5,476 nucleotides of DNA from Clostridia bacterium (GTDB lineage Bacteria; Bacillota_A; Clostridia; Christensenellales; Aristaeellaceae). The stretch lies in the NCBI GenBank assembly GCA_017430945.1, contig JAFRMB010000183.1, forward strand, positions 1 to 5,476. The letters run 5' to 3'. Position 1 is the stretch's first letter; each line of letters starts with the position of its first letter. This document shows, one piece after another, positions 1 through 5,476 of the stretch. Both the position numbers and the translations under genes were made by a program. Under the pieces are notes generated by a model. The model did not search any database, was not told the DNA's origin, and worked only from the letters and a program-made list of their open reading frames with translations.

Positions 1-1590
1 ACCCGGGACTATCTGCTGTCCGCAAAGGAGATCCAGATCAAGATGGCCCAGGGCGCGAAGCCCGGCGAGGGTGGCCATCTGCCCGGCGCGAAGGTGACGG
101 AAAGCGTGGCCAAGACCCGCTGCTCCACGCCGGGGATCTAGCTGATCTCGCCGCCGCCGCACCATGACATCTATTCGATCGAGGATCTGGCGGAACTGAT
201 CTACGACCTTCAGTGCGCGAACGAGGACGCGAAGATCACCGTCAAGCTGGTGTCCTCCACCGGCGTGGGCACCATCGCCAGCGGCGTGGCGAAGGCGGGT
301 GCCGGCGGCATACTGATCTCCGGCGGCGAGGGCGGCACCGGCGCGGCGCCCATGAGCAGCGTGCATCACGCGGGGCTCCCCTGGGAGATCGGGCTGGCGG
401 AGACGCACCAGGTGCTGTGCCGCAACCGGCTGCGCCAGACCGTGACGCTGGAGACGGACGGCAAGCTGATGTCCGGCCACGACGTGGCAGTGGCGCTGCT
501 GCTGGGCGCGGAGCAATTCGGGTTCGCCACCGCGCCGCTGATCGCGATGGGCTGCCGGATGATGCGGGTGTGCCACCTGGGCACCTGTCCCTTCGGCGTG
601 GCGACGCAGGACCCTGAGCTGCGCAAGCGCTTCGTCGGCAAGCCGGAATACGTCGAGCGCTTCATGATCTTCGTGGCGCAGCAGCTGCGCCGCATCATGG
701 CGCGGCTGGGCGCGCGCACGGTGGACGAGCTGGTGGGGCGCAGCGACCTTCTGAAGATGAAGGACGGCGCGGCCATGGACCTGTCCGGCCTGATCGGCTT
801 CGCACGCAACACCCACGTGCAGCCGGGATCCGGGCGCGACTTCGCGCTGAGCGAGCGCATGGACGCGCGGCTCGTGCAGGATCACGTCCACCTGACCACC
901 ACCGACCGGGCCTTCGGCGCGCTGCTCAAGGGCGAGCGGCGCATACAGGCGCAGGGCTGCGGCGGCCAGTCCTTCGGCGCGTTCCTGCCGAAGGGCCAGT
1001 CGATCACGCTGTACGGCGTGGCGAACGACTACCTGGGCAAGGGACTCTCCGGCGGGACCCTGGCGATCTGCCCCCCGTCGGACGCGGTGTGGGATCCCAG
1101 GGACACCCTCATCGGCAACGTGGCGCTCTACGGCGCGACCTCGGGCCATGCCTTCATCGCCGGCATGGCGGGCGAGCGCTTCGCCGTGCGCAACAGCGGC
1201 GCGTGGGCGGTCGTCGAGGGCGTGGGGGACCACGGCTGCGAGTACATGACCGGCGGGCGCGTGGCGGTGCTGGGGCCGGTGGGCGACAACTTCGGCGCGG
1301 GCATGTCCGGCGGCATCGCGTGGGTGCTGGACGAGGATGGCACGCTGGAGCGGCGGATCAACAGCGGGCTGGTGCGGGTGCACGGGGTCGACCGCGAACA
1401 GGCCGCGGAGCTGCGGCAGCTGCTTAAGCTGCACGTCCGATACACCGGCTCGCGCAGGGCCGCGGAGATCCTCGCGGACTTCGAGGCGCGGCTGCCGGGC
1501 TTCAGGGCCGTCATATCCGACGAATACCTCTGCTGGCTGAACGGCGCCCGGGACGACCAGGGCCGAGGGACGATAGGAAGGGAGGCGTGA
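1..1590 (+). CDS. gltB: Glutamate synthase large subunit (GltB), C-terminal part, 5' end outside window, interrupted by in-frame TAG
   Basis: The large subunit of glutamate synthase (GOGAT) makes two glutamates from glutamine and 2-oxoglutarate in the cytoplasm. Frame 1 is open from base 1 to TGA at 1588-1590 except for TAG at 139-141. Counting codons from base 1, the FMN-binding synthase domain includes [12 protein letters not shown] (15-26), [14 protein letters not shown] (49-62) and a Gly-rich GGEGGTGA (about 108-115). Three cysteines spaced C-x5-C-x4-C (codons 185, 191, 196) match the 3Fe-4S ligands of the family. From about codon 295 the GXGXG beta-helix domain follows, with [18 protein letters not shown] and [11 protein letters not shown]. 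About 528 residues are present, against roughly 1,500 for a full enzyme; the amidotransferase domain lies upstream of the window. If the TAG terminates translation, the next plausible in-frame start is GTG at 250, which lacks a Shine-Dalgarno and falls inside the conserved domain, so a functional restart is unlikely. gltD follows three bases later. Confidence 0.95.
139..141 (+). other. In-frame amber (TAG) codon inside gltB
   Basis: The codon lies between ...RCSTPGI and [12 protein letters not shown], both typical GltB sequence, with no frame shift on either side. In remembered homologues this position varies (Thr in E. coli, Gly in Bacillus, Ser in others) and is not a catalytic residue. One base change from a sense codon explains it: TCG (Ser) or CAG (Gln) are the closest plausible ancestors. 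It could be a true nonsense mutation, a base-calling error, or a codon read through by a suppressor or reassigned tRNA. No stop-codon recoding element is recognisable around it. Confidence 0.9.
1575..1585 (+). promoter_or_regulatory. Shine-Dalgarno of gltD, inside the 3' end of gltB
   Basis: The purine run AGGAAGGGAGG ends 8 bases before the gltD ATG at 1594 and is the strongest ribosome-binding site in the window. It lies entirely within the last gltB codons, and the gltB stop and gltD start are only three bases apart. This arrangement favours translational coupling of the two subunits (inference). Confidence 0.8.
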
Positions 1591-1593
1591 CAG

Positions 1594-2985
1594 ATGGGAA
1601 AGCCTACGGGATTCATGGAGGTCGCCCGCGCGGAGGATCCATACCGCGGCGAAGAGGCGCGCCTCGGGGACTTTGAGGCGCTGCACGTGCCCCGGCCCAC
1701 CGCGGAGCGGCGGGCGCAGGCGTCGCGCTGCATGAACTGCGGCGTGCCGTTCTGCCAGTCGGACTTCGGCTGCCCGCTCCATAACCTGATCCCCGAGTGG
1801 AACGACCTGCTGTACAGGGGCCGGGAGCGCGAGGCGCTGGAGCGGCTCCTGCAGACCGCGCCGTTCCCGGAGTTCACGGGGCGCGTGTGCCCGGCGCTGT
1901 GCGAAAAGGCGTGCAACCTGGAAGATGACGCATCGACGAACCGGGACAACGAGCTGTACCTGATCGAAACGGGCTTTGAGAAGGGCTGGATCCGGCCGCG
2001 GATCCCGCGGACCCGCACCGGGAAGCGCGTGGCGGTCGTCGGCAGCGGACCGTCCGGATTGGCCTGCGCCGATCTGCTGAACCGGCTCGGCCACGAGGTC
2101 ACGGTCATCGAGCGCGCCGACCGCGCCGGAGGCCTTTTGATGTACGGCATCCCCAACATGAAGCTGCCGAAGCGCGTCGTCGAACGGCGCGTCCGGCTGA
2201 TGGCGGAGGAGGGCGTTCGCTTCCTGCTGAAGACCGCGGCCTCGCCGGAGCTCACAGCCGGATACGACGCCGTCGTGCTCTGCGGCGGCGCGAAGAAGCC
2301 GCGGGCGCTGAACGTGGAAAACGCCGACGCGCAGGGCGTGCACTTCGCCGTGGACTACCTGACGGCGGCGACCCGGTCGGTGCTGTCGGGGCAGGCGCCG
2401 GTCGTTTCGGCAAAGGGGAAGCACGTGGTCGTCGTGGGCGGCGGCGACACCGGCAACGACTGCGTGGGCACGGTGCTGCGACAGGGCTGCCGGTCCGTCG
2501 TGCAGCTGGAGATGATGCCCGCGCCGCCCGTCACCCGCCCGGCGGACGATCCGTGGCCGCTGTGGCCGCGCACGCTGCGCACCGACTACGGGCAGCTGGA
2601 GGCCATCGCCCGCCAGGGGGCCGACCCGCGCGTCTACGGGACGACGGTGAAGCGGATCCTGGCCGAGGACGGACGCACGGCCGCCATCGAGACCGTGAAG
2701 CTGAAGGGCTTCGACCCCATCCCCGGCACGGAACAGACGCTGCCGTGCGGTCTTCTGCTGATCGCGGCGGGCTTCGTGGGCTGCGAGGAGGCGACCGCTG
2801 CGGTCTTCGACGTCGAGCGCGACCGCCGGGGCAACCTGCTGCCCGGGGACGGCAGCCACCGCCTGCGGGGAGATCTGTTCTCGGCGGGCGACATGCGCAC
2901 CGGCCAGTCGCTGGTCGTGCGCGCGCTGGCGGACGGACGCGCGGCGGCGCTGGAGGTCCATCAGCATATCACAAAAAGATCATAA
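1594..2985 (+). CDS. gltD: Glutamate synthase small subunit, NAD(P)H/FAD oxidoreductase (GltD)
   Basis: This subunit takes electrons from NADPH through FAD and iron-sulfur clusters and passes them to GltB. The protein has 463 residues, close to the usual 470-490. The N-terminal cluster domain holds Cys46, 49, 54 and 60 (CMNCGVPFC...GC) and Cys99, 103 and 107 (GRVCPALCEKAC). The FAD-binding Rossmann motif is GSGPSG at 150-155, followed by GGLLMYGIPNMKL. The nucleotide-binding motif GGGDTG is at 282-287, and the closing FAD contact region SAGDMRTGQSLVV starts at 430. ATG 1594 is chosen because MGKPTGFMEV is the typical start of the family and a strong Shine-Dalgarno precedes it. The fold is shared with NfnB/SudA-type proteins and the dihydropyrimidine dehydrogenase family; the position directly after gltB decides for GltD. 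NADPH rather than NADH is assumed from the family, not shown. The reading frame is intact, unlike that of gltB. Confidence 0.94.
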   Translation: MGKPTGFMEVARAEDPYRGEEARLGDFEALHVPRPTAERRAQASRCMNCGVPFCQSDFGCPLHNLIPEWNDLLYRGREREALERLLQTAPFPEFTGRVCPALCEKACNLEDDASTNRDNELYLIETGFEKGWIRPRIPRTRTGKRVAVVGSGPSGLACADLLNRLGHEVTVIERADRAGGLLMYGIPNMKLPKRVVERRVRLMAEEGVRFLLKTAASPELTAGYDAVVLCGGAKKPRALNVENADAQGVHFAVDYLTAATRSVLSGQAPVVSAKGKHVVVVGGGDTGNDCVGTVLRQGCRSVVQLEMMPAPPVTRPADDPWPLWPRTLRTDYGQLEAIARQGADPRVYGTTVKRILAEDGRTAAIETVKLKGFDPIPGTEQTLPCGLLLIAAGFVGCEEATAAVFDVERDRRGNLLPGDGSHRLRGDLFSAGDMRTGQSLVVRALADGRAAALEVHQHITKRS

Positions 2986-2988
2986 CGG

Positions 2989-3003
2989 AGAAGGGCAAGG
3001 GAG
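2989..3003 (+). promoter_or_regulatory. Shine-Dalgarno region of glmS
   Basis: The 20-base gap between the gltD stop and glmS holds two purine runs. AGAAGGG ends 10 bases before the ATG, and AAGGGAG ends only 2 bases before it. The first has the more normal spacing. No hairpin or glmS ribozyme could fit in this gap, so the ribozyme control known for Bacillus glmS is not present directly upstream here. Confidence 0.55.
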
Positions 3004-3005
3004 CC

Positions 3006-4874
3006 ATGTGTGGGATCGTAGGATATACGGGAAATATGCAGGCAGCGCCGATCCTGCTGGAGGGCCTGTCAAAGCTGGAATACAGGGGCTATGACTCCGC
3101 GGGGCTGGCGGTCCGCGACGGGACCGCGCTCGCGCAGGTCGTCAAGGCCACGGGCAAGCTGGTGCACCTGGCGGACAAGACGGATCAGGGACGGGCCCTG
3201 CCGGGGAATTGCGGCATCGGCCATACGCGCTGGGCGACGCACGGCAATCCGAGCACGGTGAACGCCCACCCCCACGTCAGCGGGAACTGTTCCGGGTCTG
3301 GCAGCGGCGCCGTGGAGTCGGACGTGGTCGGCGTTCACAACGGCATCATCGAGAACTACGCCGAACTCAAAGAGAAGCTCCTGCGACACGGGTACCAGTT
3401 CTACAGCGACACCGACACGGAAGTGGTCGTCAAGCTGGTGGATTACTACTACAACAAGTATAAGATCGGCCCGGTGGACGCCATCAACCGCATGATGGTG
3501 CGCGTGAAGGGCAGCTATGCCCTGGCGCTCCTGTTCAAGGATCACCCGGACGAGATCTACGCGGCGCGAAAGGATTCGCCGCTGATCATCGGCACGTCGA
3601 GCGACGCCTCGTTCCTGGCCTCGGACGTGCCGGCCATCCTCAGGTACACACGCCGCGTCTACTACATCGGCAATCAGCAGGCGGCGAAGATCGCTCCCGG
3701 CAGGGTCAGCTTCTATGACCTGAACGGCGACGAGATACAGCTGCCGCTGACCGAGATCACCTGGGACGCCGAGGCGGCGGAAAAGGGCGGCTACGAGCAC
3801 TTCATGCTCAAGGAGATCCACGAACAGCCTGCCGCCGTGCGCGACACGCTGAACAGCCTGGTCCGGGACGGCAGGATCACCCTGTCGGAGACCGGATTGA
3901 CGGACGAGGCGCTGGGCGCGATCGAAAGGATCGGGATCGTGGCCTGCGGCTCCGCGTGGCATGTGGGCGTGGCGGCGCAATATGTGATCGAGGATCTGGC
4001 GCACATCCCCGTGCGGGTGGAGCTGGCGTCGGAGTACCGCTATCGCAGCATCCCCGCGTCGCGGGCGACGCTGGTGATCGTGATATCGCAGTCCGGCGAG
4101 ACCGCGGACAGCCTGGCCGCGCTGCGCACGGCAAAGGAACGGGGCATGACGACGCTGGCGGTGGTCAACGTCGTCGGCTCCACCATCGCGCGGGAGGCGG
4201 ACCACGTGCTCTACACCGTGGCGGGCCCCGAGATCGCCGTGGCGACCACCAAGGCCTTCAGCGCCCAACTGGTCGCCATGGACGCGCTGGCGATCAAGCT
4301 GGCCGTCGTGAAAGGCGCGATCGGGGATGCGGAGGCCGGGCGCCTCGTCGGCGAGCTGGCCGCGCTGCCCGACAAGATCGACCGCATCCTTGAGGACAAG
4401 GAACGGATCCAGTGGTTTTCATCGAAGATCGCCAACGCGCACGACATCTTCTTCATCGGCCGCGGGCTGGACTACGCCGTCAGCCTTGAGGGCAGCCTGA
4501 AGATGAAGGAGATCAGCTACATCCACTCCGAGGCCTATGCCGCCGGCGAACTGAAGCACGGCACCATCAGCCTGATCGAGGCCGACACGCTGGTCGTCGG
4601 CATATTGACGCAGCCCGGGCTGTTTGGAAAGACGGTCTCCAACATGGCGGAGTGCAAGTCCCGGGGCGCCTACCTGATGGGGCTGACCTCGCACGGCAAT
4701 TATTCCGTCGAAGACTCGGTGGATTTTGCGGTGTACGTCCCCAGGACGGATCCGCACTTCGCGCCGTCCCTGGCGGTCGTCCCCCTTCAGCTCCTGGGTT
4801 ACTATACCAGCGTCAACCGCGGGCTGGACGTGGACAAGCCGAGGAACCTGGCCAAGAGCGTGACCGTTGAATGA
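3006..4874 (+). CDS. glmS: Glutamine--fructose-6-phosphate aminotransferase (isomerizing), GlmS
   Basis: This cytoplasmic enzyme makes glucosamine-6-phosphate from fructose-6-phosphate and glutamine, the first step toward UDP-GlcNAc, peptidoglycan and other amino sugars. The protein is complete at 622 residues (E. coli has 609). The start is fixed by MCGIVGY: Cys2 becomes the N-terminal nucleophile after Met removal. The N-terminal Ntn glutaminase domain (about 2-250) has HTRWATHG (73-80), HNG (111-113) and Asp137 in SDTDTE. Two SIS sugar-isomerase domains follow: ACGSA (313-317) and SQSGETAD (361-368) in the first, and Glu502, [11 protein letters not shown] (509-519, His518) in the second. 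Lys617 in the C-terminal NLAKSVTVE is the fructose-6-phosphate Schiff-base lysine of the family. These residues match the E. coli ones with one constant offset. The extra length is a Gly/Ser-rich insertion at about residues 93-106. The open frame extends upstream to 2553, but that part is gltD read out of frame. Confidence 0.98.
   Translation: MCGIVGYTGNMQAAPILLEGLSKLEYRGYDSAGLAVRDGTALAQVVKATGKLVHLADKTDQGRALPGNCGIGHTRWATHGNPSTVNAHPHVSGNCSGSGSGAVESDVVGVHNGIIENYAELKEKLLRHGYQFYSDTDTEVVVKLVDYYYNKYKIGPVDAINRMMVRVKGSYALALLFKDHPDEIYAARKDSPLIIGTSSDASFLASDVPAILRYTRRVYYIGNQQAAKIAPGRVSFYDLNGDEIQLPLTEITWDAEAAEKGGYEHFMLKEIHEQPAAVRDTLNSLVRDGRITLSETGLTDEALGAIERIGIVACGSAWHVGVAAQYVIEDLAHIPVRVELASEYRYRSIPASRATLVIVISQSGETADSLAALRTAKERGMTTLAVVNVVGSTIAREADHVLYTVAGPEIAVATTKAFSAQLVAMDALAIKLAVVKGAIGDAEAGRLVGELAALPDKIDRILEDKERIQWFSSKIANAHDIFFIGRGLDYAVSLEGSLKMKEISYIHSEAYAAGELKHGTISLIEADTLVVGILTQPGLFGKTVSNMAECKSRGAYLMGLTSHGNYSVEDSVDFAVYVPRTDPHFAPSLAVVPLQLLGYYTSVNRGLDVDKPRNLAKSVTVE
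3282..3323 (+). other. Gly/Ser-rich insertion in the GlmS glutaminase domain
   Basis: GlmS residues 93-106 ([14 protein letters not shown]) lie between NAHPHVS and VVGVHNGII. In remembered sequences E. coli has only about five residues between HPHVS and VHN, so this is a net gain of about 12; Bacillus and human forms have about 7-8. It accounts for nearly all the extra length of the protein and sits in a loop just before the oxyanion-hole Asn112-Gly113. I believe similar loops occur in GlmS of some Clostridia, but this is from memory. Confidence 0.75.
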
Positions 4875-4882
4875 CGCGCATG

Positions 4883-4890
4883 AGAGGAAG
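4883..4890 (+). promoter_or_regulatory. Shine-Dalgarno of pyrG
   Basis: AGAGGAAG lies in the 22-base gap between the glmS stop and the pyrG ATG at 4897, with its AGAGGA core 8 bases upstream. It selects 4897 over two nearer ATGs (4871, which overlaps the glmS stop, and 4880), both of which open only a very short frame. Confidence 0.75.
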
Positions 4891-4896
4891 ATCGAT

Positions 4897-5476
4897 ATGG
4901 CGAAGTACATCTTTGTGACCGGCGGCGTGGTCTCCGGGCTGGGCAAGGGCATCACGGCGGCCTCGCTGGGGCGGCTGCTGAAGGCCCGGGGCCTGAAGGT
5001 GGCGGCCCAGAAGCTGGACCCGTACATCAACGTGGATCCCGGCACCATGAGCCCCTACCAGCACGGCGAGGTCTACGTGACCGAGGACGGCGCGGAGACC
5101 GACCTGGATCTGGGCCACTACGAGCGCTTCATCGACGAGGATCTGAACCGGTTCTCCAATCTGACGACGGGCAGGGTGTACGCCAACGTCATCCGGCGCG
5201 AGCGGCAGGGCGGGTATCTGGGCAGCACGGTGCAGACCATCCCGCACATCACCGACGAGATCAAGGCGTTCATCTATCAGGTCGGAAAGAAGACCGACGC
5301 CGACGTGGTGATCACCGAGATCGGCGGCACCATCGGCGACATCGAGAGCCAGCCCTTCATCGAGGCCATCCGCCAGGTGGGGCTGGAGGTCGGCCGCGGG
5401 AACGCGCTGTACGTACACGTGACGCTGGTGCCGTATCTGAAGGCCTCCGGCGAGCACAAGTCCAAGCCCACGCAGC
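4897..5476 (+). CDS. pyrG: CTP synthase (PyrG), N-terminal part, 3' end outside window
   Basis: CTP synthase aminates UTP to CTP using ATP and the amide nitrogen of glutamine, the last step of pyrimidine nucleotide synthesis. The window holds the first 193 residues of a protein that is usually about 535 long. This is most of the N-terminal synthetase (amidoligase) domain; the class I glutaminase domain lies beyond the edge. Visible family motifs are the P-loop-like VSGLGKG (12-18, Lys17), [16 protein letters not shown] (38-53), [16 protein letters not shown] (63-78, with the Mg-binding Asp71), [13 protein letters not shown] (with the Glu139 equivalent) and GEHKSKPTQ at the window end. The start [10 protein letters not shown] is the normal one for the family and has a well-placed Shine-Dalgarno. 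The frame has no disruption. The short gap after glmS suggests co-transcription. Overall it resembles the Bacillus/Clostridium form more than the E. coli one, for example in HITDEIK and [11 protein letters not shown]. Confidence 0.97.
   Translation, partial: MAKYIFVTGGVVSGLGKGITAASLGRLLKARGLKVAAQKLDPYINVDPGTMSPYQHGEVYVTEDGAETDLDLGHYERFIDEDLNRFSNLTTGRVYANVIRRERQGGYLGSTVQTIPHITDEIKAFIYQVGKKTDADVVITEIGGTIGDIESQPFIEAIRQVGLEVGRGNALYVHVTLVPYLKASGEHKSKPTQ

Noticed and set aside
250..1590. A separate gltB-like gene starting at GTG 250
   Set aside because: There is no Shine-Dalgarno before 250, and conserved GltB sequence continues in the same frame upstream through the TAG to base 1, so this is part of the same gene.
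1128..2255. 375-residue open frame on the - strand
   Set aside because: It is antisense across the gltB-gltD junction and rich in Ser/Arg/Pro, typical of the complement of GC-rich genes; no domain is recognisable.
2553..3005. N-terminal extension of GlmS (151 codons upstream in the same frame)
   Set aside because: This is gltD read in another frame, with an Arg/Gly/Ala-rich translation. GlmS needs Cys directly after the start Met, which fixes the start at 3006.
2986..3005. Possible terminator, riboswitch or glmS ribozyme between gltD and glmS
   Set aside because: The gap is only 20 bases, contains no inverted repeat or T-run, and is used by the ribosome-binding site.
3069..4268. 399-residue open frame on the - strand
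   Set aside because: It lies wholly antisense to glmS, whose protein is unmistakable. Long antisense frames are expected in high-GC coding DNA, and the translation has a low-complexity Arg/His/Val/Asp look with no recognisable domain.
4871..4918. Short frame starting at an ATG that overlaps the glmS stop
   Set aside because: It ends after about 15 codons in TGA, is out of frame with pyrG, and the Shine-Dalgarno at 4883-4890 fits the 4897 start instead.
4933..4950. PyrG P-loop SGLGKG instead of the E. coli SSLGKG
   Set aside because: To my knowledge the Gly variant is common in Gram-positive type CTP synthases, and the key Lys17 is kept.
1..5476. High density of GATC sites (roughly 70 by hand count), several within GGATCC
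   Set aside because: The count exceeds a base-composition estimate, but most sites arise from Ile ATC codons after G-ending codons, a result of codon preference. It is not evidence for Dam methylation or a restriction system.

Overview
The window is a dense, high-GC (about two-thirds by eye) stretch of bacterial chromosome with four genes, all on the + strand and nearly touching: gltB (3' part only), gltD, glmS and pyrG (5' part only). The gaps between genes are 3, 20 and 22 bases. Each internal gene start has a purine-rich Shine-Dalgarno stretch, and I see no terminator or clear promoter between genes, so the four are probably co-transcribed. Every ORF on the - strand is an antisense shadow of these genes.

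Layout: 1-1590 is the C-terminal third of the glutamate synthase large subunit (FMN-binding synthase domain, 3Fe-4S cysteines, GXGXG beta-helix domain). Its frame is broken by an amber codon, TAG, at 139-141. 1594-2985 is the glutamate synthase small subunit (FAD/NADPH oxidoreductase with cluster cysteines). 3006-4874 is a complete glucosamine-6-phosphate synthase with all key catalytic residues and a Gly/Ser-rich insertion in its glutaminase domain. 4897 to the window end is the first 193 residues of CTP synthase. No gene-free stretch is longer than 22 bases.

How the genes fit together: GltB, GlmS and PyrG all take the amide nitrogen of glutamine, and GltD supplies electrons to GltB. The cluster therefore groups ammonia assimilation into glutamate with two large glutamine-consuming branches, amino-sugar/cell-wall precursors and CTP. 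This is a grouping of housekeeping enzymes, not an exotic system.

Organism: sequence style (GltD of the 'CPALCEKAC' type, GlmS with the insertion, PyrG resembling the Bacillus/Clostridium form from memory) suggests a high-GC member of the Clostridia/Firmicutes. This is inference from remembered family sequences, not a search.

The most notable item is the in-frame TAG inside a highly conserved part of gltB. The reading frame and conservation continue unchanged on both sides, so it is a recent point mutation, a sequencing or assembly error, or a read-through/recoded codon. The sequence alone cannot decide among these.
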